From the NCBI GenBank assembly GCA_031549085.1, contig JAVBQL010000026.1, positions 1 to 54,133 of the forward strand: a DNA stretch of 54,133 nucleotides. Reading direction: 5' to 3'. Below the pieces are notes generated by a model that worked only from the letters and a program-made list of their open reading frames with translations, was not told where the DNA came from and ran no database searches. The translations under genes were made by a program, and so were the position numbers. Below are positions 1-7,846 of the stretch, in pieces (within the stretch, counting starts at the first letter, position 1; each line of letters opens with the position of its first letter). The stretch is from JAVBQL01 sp031549085 (lineage in GTDB: Bacteria > Spirochaetota > GWE2-31-10 > MWDO01).

Positions 1-21
1 CATTAAGTAGATATATAACGA

Positions 22-159
22 GCGAACGCTACTCAAAAAAGAAAAAAAAGAGAGAATAGATTTGTATAGGCTTAAGGTAAAAACCCCGCCTATACAAATC
101 TACTTTTTCTTTTCTTTCTCTTTTTTTAAGTGACGTTTGCCCATTAAGTACAACTTGCT
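22..159 (-). repeat. Repeat family A, copy 1 (exchangeable hairpin tip)
   Basis: The core is a perfect 15-bp stem (57-71 with 88-102). Outside it lie a purine-rich arm (about 31-56) and a pyrimidine-rich arm (103-129) that are largely complementary. The block 103-159 is nearly identical, in reverse orientation, to 18855-18910, whereas the stem sequence is entirely different in the two copies. The 9-mer CATTAAGTA occurs at 1-9 and again at 142-150 as a direct repeat around the element. Positions 1-462 contain no credible gene; they hold this element, a family B element (241-352) and a GC-rich hairpin (426-447). Confidence 0.75.
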
Positions 160-240
160 AATGAGTAATGCACAGAGAAGTTTCTCTATCTGTTGGGTTT
201 AATTGGTGCTAACAGACAATAGTATTGAAACTAACCATTT

Positions 241-352
241 GATATGAGGATTATAACATATGGGCTCTATAACAAAGCATTTTTCTTGGATTTTGAAAAA
301 AATCCACCAAAAAATGCGACTTATATAGCTCATATGTTACAATCCTCATATC
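241..352 (+). repeat. Repeat family B, copy 1 (CAAAG/CGAC internal-loop hairpin)
   Basis: Long inverted repeat. The outer arms 241-272 and 321-352 are complementary with few mismatches. The internal loop is CAAAG (273-277) opposite CGAC (317-320). An inner stem of CATTTTT with AAAAATG follows, and the apical region contains a further small hairpin. A short open frame across it only reads through the palindrome and is not a gene. Confidence 0.8.
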
Positions 353-425
353 AAACAAAATCAACTTACGTGCTATCAGTCTCATATGTTATCAGTTATA
401 AAAACAGCTTAATTAATCTTTATTT

Positions 426-447
426 CCCCCTCTTTTGAAAGAGGGGG
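426..447. terminator. GC-rich hairpin downstream of ruvB
   Basis: C5-TCTTTTGAAAGA-G5 hairpin followed by AGTTAGAAAAA on the plus strand. The same kind of hairpin, often followed by ATTAGAAAAA, recurs at 2428-2449, 26012-26030 (degenerate) and 50101-50124, so it is also a dispersed repeat. It could end ruvAB transcription, but the T-rich tract lies before the hairpin on the ruvB strand, so termination is uncertain. Confidence 0.5.
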
Positions 448-462
448 AGTTAGAAAAAAAGA

Positions 463-1482
463 CTACAGATCAAATAGATTAGTGTCGCTATCTTTAAAGT
501 CAACACCCAAGTGCTGATATGCACGTTTTGTTGCAACCCTTCCGCGAGGTGTACGTTTGATAAACCCAAGCTGAATGAGGAATGGTTCATAGACCTCCTC
601 TATGGTATCGGGCTCCTCACCCAAAGAGACTGCAATCGTCTTTGCTCCAACAGGTCCGCCGCCATAATGATCTATCAAAATCTTTAAAAGCCTTAAATCA
701 ATCTTATTCAAGCCCAAATAATCAATCTCAAGTCTTTTTAGAGATAGATCGACAATCTCATTGTTGATTAGTCCCTTTCCCTCAATTTCAGCAAAATCCC
801 TCACCCTCTTTAGAAGTCTGTTTGCTATACGAGGCGTCCCGCGTGAACACTTAGCAAGGTTAAGTGCTCCCTCATCTGTGATACCAATATTAAGGATAGA
901 GCTCGAGCGAGTAATTATCTGCTTCATATCTTCAATTGTGTAGAAATCAAGGTTCTCTGTGATACCAAAACGAGCCCTAAGTGGAGATGATATAAGTCCT
1001 GAACGGGTTGTTGCTCCAATTAGAGTAAATTTATTTATACCTATCTTGATTGTCTTTGCTGATGGCCCCTGCCCTATAACCAAATCAAGTGAGAAGTCCT
1101 CCATAGCAGAGTAGAGAAGCTCCTCAATATTACTTTTAAGGCGATGAATCTCATCAATAAAGAAGATATCACCTTCGCCAATATCGGTAAGAATCGCCGC
1201 TAGGTCGCCCGTCTTTTCAAGAACTGGAGCACTTGTTGACTTAAAGTTTACACCCATTTCGCTAGCAATAATAGAGGCAAGAGTAGTCTTTCCAAGCCCA
1301 GGCGGACCGGAGAGCAATATATGATCTAAGGGATCATCTCGTCTTTTTGCCGCCTCAATGTAGACCTTAAGATTGTCAACAAACTTCTTTTGCCCAATAA
1401 ACTCCCTTAACGTTTTTGGACGCAGGCTCTTTTGATACTCCTCGTCGCCATTAAGTTCGCTATCTATATATTCATCACTCAT
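463..1482 (-). CDS. ruvB: Holliday junction branch-migration helicase RuvB
   Basis: AAA+ motor subunit of the RuvAB complex, which moves Holliday junctions during recombination and repair in the cytoplasm. The 339-residue length is normal for the family. The Walker A motif is GPPGLGKTT at about residues 59-67, Walker B is FFIDEIHRL, the sensor region reads GATTRSGLISSPLRARFG, and a C-terminal winged-helix DNA-binding region ends in RGRVATKRAYQHLG. The start ATG overlaps the end of ruvA by 4 bases, so the two genes are translationally coupled as in many bacteria. Nothing looks missing or altered. Confidence 0.97.
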   Translation of the reverse strand: MSDEYIDSELNGDEEYQKSLRPKTLREFIGQKKFVDNLKVYIEAAKRRDDPLDHILLSGPPGLGKTTLASIIASEMGVNFKSTSAPVLEKTGDLAAILTDIGEGDIFFIDEIHRLKSNIEELLYSAMEDFSLDLVIGQGPSAKTIKIGINKFTLIGATTRSGLISSPLRARFGITENLDFYTIEDMKQIITRSSSILNIGITDEGALNLAKCSRGTPRIANRLLKRVRDFAEIEGKGLINNEIVDLSLKRLEIDYLGLNKIDLRLLKILIDHYGGGPVGAKTIAVSLGEEPDTIEEVYEPFLIQLGFIKRTPRGRVATKRAYQHLGVDFKDSDTNLFDL

Positions 1483-2051
1483 AATTTACCTGATAACATT
1501 TTTAGTAATTTTTTAAATTCAGCCTCAAAGTTATTCGTTGATGGCTTCTCTTTTTTGATCTTTTCTCGAACAACACTCTCATCATACCCAAGATTTGTAA
1601 GGCTTAATATTAGATCTTTTTCTAAATTATTAATATTTTCTCTCTCTTTTGGAATCTTGCCCTTCATATGAAAGATAAGCTTTGCTGCCATCTTTGGTCC
1701 AACACCGCCTATCTTCTTTAGAGAATCAATGTCCTCATTTTCTATATGCGCAAACAGCTCATCAACATCATAAAATGACAATATTTTTAATGCAAGCTTT
1801 CCGCCAACTCCATCAACCTTAATTAGATCTAAAAAACCGCTCTTTGCACTTTTCTCAAGAAAGCCAAAAAGTGTCACTCCATCCTCTTTATATTGAGAGT
1901 ATATATATAGGAAGATAGTTTCATCTTTTTTTGAATAGAGCTTACTGATATCATTGGTAGACAAGAAAACTTGAAAGCCTATACCGTTTACATTGATGAC
2001 AACAGAATCATGAGTTGTTTCAAATAGGACTCCATTAAGGAAAGATATCAT
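1479..2051 (-). CDS. ruvA: Holliday junction DNA-binding protein RuvA
   Basis: RuvA tetramers hold the four-way junction and recruit RuvB rings. The 190-residue protein has the N-terminal OB fold (MISFLNGVLFE to about 60) and two helix-hairpin-helix segments, VDGVGGKLALKIL and IGGVGPKMAAKLI. A lysine-rich linker leads to the C-terminal RuvB-binding domain, ending KLLKMLSGKL. The ATG at 2051 has an AAGGATC ribosome-binding site upstream. It is the first gene of ruvAB, with a promoter-like element at 2120-2149. There is no ruvC nearby. Confidence 0.95.
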   Translation of the reverse strand: MISFLNGVLFETTHDSVVINVNGIGFQVFLSTNDISKLYSKKDETIFLYIYSQYKEDGVTLFGFLEKSAKSGFLDLIKVDGVGGKLALKILSFYDVDELFAHIENEDIDSLKKIGGVGPKMAAKLIFHMKGKIPKERENINNLEKDLILSLTNLGYDESVVREKIKKEKPSTNNFEAEFKKLLKMLSGKL

Positions 2052-2119
2052 AAAAGATCCTTGCTCTCTTTTTGTTGGAACTGTGTCTAATAGAGATGAG
2101 ATATTATCTATTTGAATTA

Positions 2120-2149
2120 GTTATACAATAAAATTGTGATAATTGCCAA
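2120..2149 (-). promoter_or_regulatory. Predicted sigma-70 promoter of ruvAB
   Basis: On the minus strand TTGGCA (2149-2144) is followed after 18 bp by TATAAC (2125-2120), about 70 bases upstream of the ruvA start. This is pattern recognition only. Confidence 0.4.
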
Positions 2150-2279
2150 TATTATATTTTTAAAGACAAGACTTCTTTTAAAACTAACTAAAGTTGAAGA
2201 AACCTCAAATACTCTTCACCTTGTTTGATTTGCTAAAATGTTAAAAATAAAAGCTTTTTATATATTTTATCGTTATGAT

Positions 2280-2367
2280 GAGAGAATTGAAAAAAGGTAC
2301 ATAACAAAGATTTTATCTCGTTATTACGCCAATAAAATCGACTTATGTACCTTTTTTCAATTCTCTC
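2280..2367 (+). repeat. Repeat family B, copy 2 (cleanest copy)
   Basis: Perfect 25-bp outer arms (2280-2304 and 2343-2367). The internal loop is CAAAG (2305-2309) opposite CGAC (2339-2342), and the perfect inner stem is ATTTTAT (2310-2316) with ATAAAAT (2332-2338). The apical loop has 15 bases. This copy defines the family B architecture. The rest of 2052-2519 contains no gene except composite repeat C1. Confidence 0.85.
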
Positions 2368-2427
2368 TAAATAAAAATTATATTTTGTTGTTTAAACTAA
2401 AAACTTCATTCATGGTTTAATATTTTA

Positions 2428-2510
2428 CCCCCTTTTTGATAAAAGGGGGCTGGGGGGATTAGAAAAACGATATTTTTTAGCATAAAATATCTATCAAAAA
2501 GGACTTGGCT
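2428..2510 (+). repeat. Composite repeat family C/D, copy 1
   Basis: The D part is a GC-rich hairpin, CCCCCTTTT-TGAT-AAAAGGGGG (2428-2449), then CTGGGGGGATTAGAAAAA. The C part is a hairpin of GATATTTT (2469-2476) with AAAATATC (2484-2491), then TATCAAAAAGGACTTGG. Related copies lie near 18982-19030 (minus), 22049-22126 (degenerate), 25824-25905 (minus) and 28215-28290 (plus). Confidence 0.65.
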
Positions 2511-2519
2511 AGAAAAAAA

Positions 2520-2699
2520 TTAGGTAGCACTCCAAAAGCACCTTTTTGGAGAGGTTATTAGATTCTCTTTCTTCAGTTTGTCCATAGCCTTGTCAACAAT
2601 CTTTCTATCAAGACCTGTCTTTTCTGCTACCTGTTCACCTTTTAAAGGTTCACTTGAGCCCTTTATACAGTCCAATACCTTTTGTGTATTTTCGTCCAT
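2520..2699 (-). CDS. Small winged-helix DNA-binding protein (59 aa)
   Basis: A 59-residue protein starting MDENTQKVLDCIKG and ending SPKRCFWSAT. It is preceded by a very strong ribosome-binding site (GGGAGGAT, 4 bases before ATG 2699). The body reads as a single winged helix: helix 1 KVLDCIKG, helix 2 GEQVAEKTGL, recognition helix DRKIVDKAMDKLKKE, and a short wing with SPKRC. From memory, such mini MarR-like or TFE-like proteins ending in SPKRCYW recur in anaerobic bacteria and archaea, but their role is poorly defined. It is monocistronic, upstream of the repeat island and divergent from nothing obvious. A shorter frame on the opposite strand is only its shadow. Confidence 0.75.
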   Translation of the reverse strand: MDENTQKVLDCIKGSSEPLKGEQVAEKTGLDRKIVDKAMDKLKKENLITSPKRCFWSAT

Positions 2700-2878
2700 C
2701 TTATCCTCCCTTAAACTCTTAAAAGATCTCTGTTATGAATTATACAACATAAACATCTCTTGTCAATACAAATAGATTGATTTCATTTAAAAGAGCAATA
2801 TTACAAATTTAATCATAATAGCCAATCGTTTACTATTTCATTTATAAACAATCAGCTATAACACTACAAACTTTTTAA

Positions 2879-2907
2879 ATATGCCGTCTTAGCGGCATAT
2901 TTTTTTA
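2879..2907. terminator. Terminator hairpin downstream of the chemotaxis receptor
   Basis: ATATGCCG, loop TCTTAG, CGGCATAT, then seven Ts on the plus strand. On the minus strand it lies 22 bases after the receptor stop codon and is preceded by A/T-rich sequence. It probably ends the receptor transcript, although the T-run favours the plus strand. Confidence 0.65.
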
Positions 2908-2928
2908 AGAAATAATTTTTATTTTTTT

Positions 2929-4581
2929 TTAAGAAGCATCATCTTCAGCAGGATTATACGCTGAATGTTTTTTAGAGACCAATCTTGGTGAGCTCATTTC
3001 TTCCTCTTCTGTTTCTTCTTCATCAATCGACTCTTCTTCTTCAAAATAGATTGTCTCTCGCTCTCCAAAGATCTCTTCATCACTTTTTATCTTAAATTTA
3101 TTAACCAACTCCAACAAGATTCGTGATTGATTCGCCATCTCCTCAGCTGAAACTGCAAGCTTTTCAGAGTTATCACTAACAAGCTGTGTTACCTTGTCCT
3201 GCTGGTTAACAGCAATGGAGAGCTCTTTTGCACTTACTCTCTGCTCTTTTGCAACAGTTGCTATCTCTTGAACAATGCTGCTTGCCTTAATAATATCTGG
3301 GACAACCTTAGAGATTAGAGTTCCTGCAACATTCGCCACATCTACACTATTAAATGCAATCACCTTTATCTCATCTGCAGCACTTATTGTCCTCTCTGCA
3401 AGTTTCCTAACTTCAGTTGCAACAACAGCAAACCCATCTCCATGTTCACCAGCGCGAGCAGCCTCAATTGCTGCATTAAGGGCCAACATATTTGTATTAT
3501 TTGCAATATCGGTTATTATTTGAATTGTATCTGCAATCTTTTTCATAGATTCAACAGTTTGGTTTACGGCAGCTCCACCCTTTTTTGCCTCCTCCGAAGC
3601 ACTAATTGCAACTCTCTCTCCATTTATAGCGCTATCAGCACTACTCTCTATGGTAGACTCCATCTCTGTGATAGATGAAGATAGCTCTTCAATACTGCTT
3701 GCAAGTTCAGTCGCCCCACTTGATAGAGACTGCGAAGAATACGAGACTTGATTTGCTCCCTGATTTATATCAAGAGAACTCTTTTGAACACTTGATATAA
3801 ACATATTCAACTCTCTAAGCATAACATCAAATGTTCTAAGCATATCACCTATCTCATCTTTTCTTTTTAGATCTTTTTTTGGTAGTGTCAATGTCAAATC
3901 TTTATTTGCAATAACCTCAAATGCCTTTATCATATTTTTTAATGAACCAGTTATATTTTTTGATAAAACAACTCCCAATAATATAGAAAGAAAAACACCA
4001 ATCATTATAATCACAATAGTAACAACCCTTGCCCTAACCTCACCTTTAAGACTAATATTAAATTCATTCTGATAATGGTCAAATTCACTATCCGTAATAT
4101 CTATTGCATCATTTATATATTTTGTAGCAGGAGGCATTAGATCACTATTAAATACTTGTGTTGCCTCGCTGAATTTTTCGTTCTTAACTAAATCAACTAT
4201 TCTAGTCAGTGCAGCTTTATATTTGTGAAGTATAACTCCTGTGGTCTGCATATAGTTCGTCTTCTCTTTTGGGTCCTCTATCTTTGCAAGATAGCCATCT
4301 TCAAGATCATCAACTTTTTTCATATGTTCATAGATCTCTTTTACACTGCTATCATACTCTACTTTGGCTTCTCTATTTATCAAATGAGCTATCATAAATT
4401 TCATCTCTATGAAATGGTACACAATATAGAATGACTCTTCAAAAGAGATCATGCTATCTTTAAAAACACCATCAACATTCTCATTAGTCTGATTTAATGA
4501 ATAGAGTCCACTAACACCAATTGCAACTGATATCAGGGCACATGCCATAAAGGCGACTATTAACTTTGATCCAATTTTCAT
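2929..4581 (-). CDS. Methyl-accepting chemotaxis protein
   Basis: Transmembrane chemoreceptor of 550 residues that signals to the CheA/CheW array. TM1 is at about 7-28. A periplasmic four-helix-bundle-like sensor (about 30-184) follows, then TM2 (185-207), a HAMP domain (208-262) and a long signalling coiled coil. The conserved hairpin tip NMLALNAAIEAARAGEHGDG is near residue 360. After the signalling domain comes an unusual acidic tail rich in Glu (about 517-536), then SSPRLVSKKHSAYNPAEDDAS. ATG 4581 is preceded by GGAGG. No che genes are nearby, so it is an orphan receptor. A 12-bp inverted repeat sits just upstream in the leader (4604-4631). Confidence 0.95.
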   Translation of the reverse strand: MKIGSKLIVAFMACALISVAIGVSGLYSLNQTNENVDGVFKDSMISFEESFYIVYHFIEMKFMIAHLINREAKVEYDSSVKEIYEHMKKVDDLEDGYLAKIEDPKEKTNYMQTTGVILHKYKAALTRIVDLVKNEKFSEATQVFNSDLMPPATKYINDAIDITDSEFDHYQNEFNISLKGEVRARVVTIVIIMIGVFLSILLGVVLSKNITGSLKNMIKAFEVIANKDLTLTLPKKDLKRKDEIGDMLRTFDVMLRELNMFISSVQKSSLDINQGANQVSYSSQSLSSGATELASSIEELSSSITEMESTIESSADSAINGERVAISASEEAKKGGAAVNQTVESMKKIADTIQIITDIANNTNMLALNAAIEAARAGEHGDGFAVVATEVRKLAERTISAADEIKVIAFNSVDVANVAGTLISKVVPDIIKASSIVQEIATVAKEQRVSAKELSIAVNQQDKVTQLVSDNSEKLAVSAEEMANQSRILLELVNKFKIKSDEEIFGERETIYFEEEESIDEEETEEEEMSSPRLVSKKHSAYNPAEDDAS

Positions 4582-4603
4582 AAAAAACCTCCAAAATCAA
4601 CAT

Positions 4604-4631
4604 TTAGTATTGATTTTTATCAATACTAAAA
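4604..4631 (-). promoter_or_regulatory. Perfect inverted repeat in the receptor leader
   Basis: TTTAGTATTGAT (4604-4615), spacer TTTT, ATCAATACTAAA (4620-4631). It lies about 12 bases upstream of the Shine-Dalgarno sequence of the chemotaxis receptor. It could be an operator or an mRNA hairpin. The rest of 4582-4842 is AT-rich with nothing else recognised. Confidence 0.5.
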
Positions 4632-4842
4632 TTTAAAATAATAATATTTTTTTTTAAAGAAAATTATTTTTTTAAAAAAAGTATATATTTTTTTGATATT
4701 TTATTCTGTAAATAGTGTTAAATAGGTCTAAAAGAGTATAGCTCACATAAAATATATAAGCTTAATAAAATAGATATGATTTTTTTGAATTTGTATTTTA
4801 ATAATTGAAGTTATATAATAGAGTAATTTTGTAAAGCAAGGT

Positions 4843-5700
4843 CTACTCTAAAGTGGGAACAGGGGGTGCAACCACACTCTTATCAACAACATCTTTTAAC
4901 CACTTATATATCATCTTCATCATGTAAGAGGCACTCTCTTCTGTTATCATCTTCTCATCTTTTATATTGTAGTTTATAGCAAGTTCAAATTTCTCTTCAT
5001 CTTTTCTTGTTATTATTGCAAGATTGATCTTTATTATTATACCCGGAATAAAGACCTGAACCTTAACCTCATTTCTCAAATTAAATAGAGAGAGGTCATC
5101 TTTGCTTTGGAACATAAGGGCCAAGCCATTCATACTTATATCTTTTAATAGACATTGAATGGGGCGCGTCTCCTGATTTGCAAATTTTATCTCTGCTTTA
5201 TATATAGTTTTTGGATAGAGGTTTATCCTAAGAAAAGCTCTAATAGGTTTTCCATCTTTAGTAAACATATTATTTATAAGCCCAGGGAAATCCTCCATTA
5301 TGGAGGCCCTCCGACCCTCATAACTCTTTTCCAAATAGGCTATCTCTCTTTTTTTAAAGATGCTCTCAAGTTTTGGGTCTATCATTATTGTGTGTACTAT
5401 AGAGACCCTACTTGCATTGTTGGCAATTATCATATTGGCCAGTTTTTGAGCAGCCTCTAAGTAGTCATGCTCTTGAATATTATTCATTATAAATAATTTA
5501 TCTAGGTTGAATATAAAGACAGACTGTTCACCTCTATGTTTTAATAGATTATTTATCTCCTCTATTTTTCTGGCCTCATTTATTAAGAAGAAGTCAATCT
5601 TTAAAAAATTGATCTTCTCCTCCTCTCCAATGCTGGCTGGCATGCAAAACCAGTGTATCTCTTTTGGAGATATTATTATCTCTCCATCATGATATTGCAA
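4843..5700 (-). CDS. PilZ-domain protein (probable c-di-GMP receptor)
   Basis: 285 residues, no signal peptide or membrane segment, so cytoplasmic. The C-terminal half carries the PilZ signature: two arginines spaced RAFLR (R154, R158) and later DISMNG (D187, S189, G192), which in the family bind cyclic di-GMP. The N-terminal ~140 residues (HWFCMPASIGEEEKINFLKI...) form a separate domain of a type I associate with spirochaete PilZ proteins, function unknown. The start is TTG 5700 with an AGGAAA ribosome-binding site 8 bases upstream; no ATG fits the alignment better. Its position next to a chemoreceptor suggests a role in motility or surface behaviour, which is inference. Confidence 0.8.
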   Translation of the reverse strand: MQYHDGEIIISPKEIHWFCMPASIGEEEKINFLKIDFFLINEARKIEEINNLLKHRGEQSVFIFNLDKLFIMNNIQEHDYLEAAQKLANMIIANNASRVSIVHTIMIDPKLESIFKKREIAYLEKSYEGRRASIMEDFPGLINNMFTKDGKPIRAFLRINLYPKTIYKAEIKFANQETRPIQCLLKDISMNGLALMFQSKDDLSLFNLRNEVKVQVFIPGIIIKINLAIITRKDEEKFELAINYNIKDEKMITEESASYMMKMIYKWLKDVVDKSVVAPPVPTLE

Positions 5701-5822
5701 AATATTTTCCTATAACTTTTAATATTTCTATAATAGACATATTATAACAAACAAGCAGTAATTATACTATCTAAAATTAAGAGATAAATAAAGTTTTTTT
5801 TCTATAATATGCTAAAAAAATT

Positions 5823-6476
5823 CTATTTTTTGTAATATCCAATTGATTGAGCTAATAAAACTTTTTGATCCGGAGATAGTTTAAGAAGTTTTTCCAAATC
5901 AGCTGTACTTCCAAAAGATACCCTTGTAACAACCGCAATATCATTTGATGCACCATAAAGGTAGACATTTTCTGAATTATGTCCAACATTAAGATAGTTC
6001 ATCATAGCAGCAGACTCTTTATCAAGTTCAGCATAGAGAGATAGGTCTCCAACATAGATAATATTAAGAGGGGCAATCTTAGCAAAGTCCTGCTCACCAG
6101 AAATTGCTCTATTATCACCTTCAGCAACCAAAATCAGTTGACTATTCTTATAATCATATAGATATACAGCATCATCAAGAAAAGCATATACTGTTATTGA
6201 TTTTCTTCCAAGCGCACTTGGAACAGTAAGCTTTCCATTGTCACGATTTACACCACTGCTTACCCAGATAATCTCTGATAAATGCTCTTTAGACAATTTT
6301 TTATCTGCAATGTTTCTGCTTGTTCTTCTGTTCTGAAGGGCATACATTAAAGATTTTCCTTTTTTGAAATTTGGTGCTAATAATTTTATAACCTGCTCTT
6401 GAGAAAAAGAAAAACTCGTTAGAAGTAATAAAATTACAAAAGTTATGATAGTTTTTTTCGTTGAAAATAGTTCCAT
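5823..6476 (-). CDS. Exported nitroreductase/SagB-like oxidoreductase
   Basis: 217 residues with a clear N-terminal signal peptide (KKTIITFVILLLLTSFSFSQ, cut near residue 25). The mature part matches the nitroreductase fold of the SagB-type dehydrogenase subfamily. It has an early NRRTSRNIADKKLSKEHLSE segment (FMN-binding arginine region), then WVSSGVNR, PSALGRKSITVYAF, and a late GASNDIAVVTRVSF region. These proteins bind FMN as dimers, so export is notable (probably folded export, or flavin loaded outside). The gene is monocistronic, with a perfect-consensus promoter at 6539-6567 and AAGGAT before ATG 6476. Confidence 0.75.
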   Translation of the reverse strand: MELFSTKKTIITFVILLLLTSFSFSQEQVIKLLAPNFKKGKSLMYALQNRRTSRNIADKKLSKEHLSEIIWVSSGVNRDNGKLTVPSALGRKSITVYAFLDDAVYLYDYKNSQLILVAEGDNRAISGEQDFAKIAPLNIIYVGDLSLYAELDKESAAMMNYLNVGHNSENVYLYGASNDIAVVTRVSFGSTADLEKLLKLSPDQKVLLAQSIGYYKK

Positions 6477-6538
6477 ATGGGTTAATCCTTATTGAGATAA
6501 TTTAAGATAGACTTGGGTAAATATTATGTAAAAAAGGT

Positions 6539-6567
6539 ATTATAAAATTTTATCTATAATATGTCAA
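6539..6567 (-). promoter_or_regulatory. Perfect-consensus sigma-70 promoter of the nitroreductase gene
   Basis: Minus strand TTGACA (6567-6562), 17-bp spacer, TATAAT (6544-6539). The predicted start lies about 55 bases upstream of ATG 6476. The rest of 6477-6896 is AT-rich intergenic DNA between divergent genes. A possible second promoter, TTGACA at 6790-6795 on the plus strand with a weak -10, may serve the BtuF-like gene. Confidence 0.7.
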
Positions 6568-6896
6568 TGAGTAATGTTATATATTCTATAATATTAGATA
6601 ATATAAAAAAACTAATAAAAAGTGAATAATAATCTTTAAAAAATATAGAACAATATGTATAGAAGATCTCTAAACAGCACTATATAATCAAATAAAACCT
6701 GATTAACAAGTAACCACAAAAGAAGTGCAGAAATGTTATAAAAAAAAGAGAAAATAGTAGATAATTTTTAATAAAAATTTTATAAAATGTTGACAGCTAT
6801 ATATGTTTGTAGTTAATTTCTATATTAAAATCGTATCTTAAGCCTCTTTTTAAATTTTTTAAGTATAAAACGCCAATTTTTATGAGGTATCTATCC

Positions 6897-7754
6897 ATGA
6901 GAAAAAGAGATTTCTTATATCTATCAAGCATCTTTTTTCTATTTCTATCTATTTTTTCTTGTAAAAAAGTAGAACCAACAAATCATAAAGAGATACGTAT
7001 TGTCTCTCTAACCCCATCAATAACACGCATACTGTTTCATCTTGATGCAGGTTCATCTATTGTTGGAGTTACAGACTATTGTGATGTTAATGATGAGCTT
7101 TTTCATACATTAATAAAAGATGGAAAAATCGAGAGATTAAGCAGTTTTTCAAGTCCAAACATAGAGAAACTTATCTATGTAAACCCCACAATAATATTTG
7201 GCATGGACTCCTTCTCATATGAGACAAAAACAAAGCTTGACAAACTATTTGGTGACAAGCTCCACTGGTTTCGCCACCCAAAAAACTACTCTGAAATTAC
7301 AAATCAGATAATAGAGATAGCAACAATATTTGGAGAGCAAGAGAGAGGAATAAATCTTGTAAATGATATGAATAGCAGACTAGAGGAGACCACAAAAAAA
7401 GTATCTAAAGTTGAAGAGAAAAAGAGGGTGCTGGTGGAGATCTACCCTACCCCATTTACTACCTGCGGAAAAAATACTTTTATAGCCTCTATAATTACAA
7501 ATGCTGGTGGTGTTTTAGCTTTTAACTCTGCCGATAATTGGCCGACCCCAACAACAGAATCGATAATAGCTGCCGATTTTGATATTATTTTAAAAACTCA
7601 TGTTGCCAGCGGCGACCACCCAGTATACTATAAAGACAAGCCAATATTTGTACCAAGCGACATCTCTTTTTATCTCCAGCCTGGCGTTGAGAGCATCTAT
7701 GCAATAGAGGAGCTCTACAGTTTCCTCTATGAAAATAACTCAAATAATCTTTGA
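6897..7754 (+). CDS. Periplasmic-binding lipoprotein, BtuF/FhuD type
   Basis: Substrate-binding protein of the cobalamin/iron-chelate ABC transporter class (helical-backbone binding fold). A lipoprotein signal ends in LSIFSC, so the mature protein is anchored by the Cys. It then shows the BtuF-like opening IVSLTPSITRILFHLDAG followed by VGVTDYCD, and later GDHPVYYKDKPIF. The start is taken as ATG 6897, not the ATG at 6882, because GAGG lies 9 bases before the second and nothing precedes the first. This gives 285 residues. No permease or ATPase gene is adjacent, so it is an orphan component, and the substrate (B12, haem or siderophore) cannot be told from sequence. Confidence 0.8.
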   Translation: MRKRDFLYLSSIFFLFLSIFSCKKVEPTNHKEIRIVSLTPSITRILFHLDAGSSIVGVTDYCDVNDELFHTLIKDGKIERLSSFSSPNIEKLIYVNPTIIFGMDSFSYETKTKLDKLFGDKLHWFRHPKNYSEITNQIIEIATIFGEQERGINLVNDMNSRLEETTKKVSKVEEKKRVLVEIYPTPFTTCGKNTFIASIITNAGGVLAFNSADNWPTPTTESIIAADFDIILKTHVASGDHPVYYKDKPIFVPSDISFYLQPGVESIYAIEELYSFLYENNSNNL

Positions 7755-7846
7755 CATTTTTTTCTCTTTTTGCAATATTTTTCTATAAAAGCATCTGCTG
7801 ATAATTATCATAGAAATATACTACTTTCGTTTTTAGGACGGTTTGT

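Noticed and set aside
244..438. 64-codon open frame on the plus strand
   Set aside because: It runs through the family B palindrome (241-352) and has no ribosome-binding site; palindromes readily keep frames open.
2238..2420. 60-codon open frame on the plus strand
   Set aside because: It crosses family B copy 2 (2280-2367) and is explained by the repeat.
2578..2775. 65-codon plus-strand open frame
   Set aside because: Antisense shadow of the 59-residue winged-helix gene, which has the strong ribosome-binding site and a coherent fold.
6790..6819. Strong promoter for the BtuF-like gene
   Set aside because: The TTGACA at 6790-6795 is good, but no convincing -10 lies 16-18 bp away.
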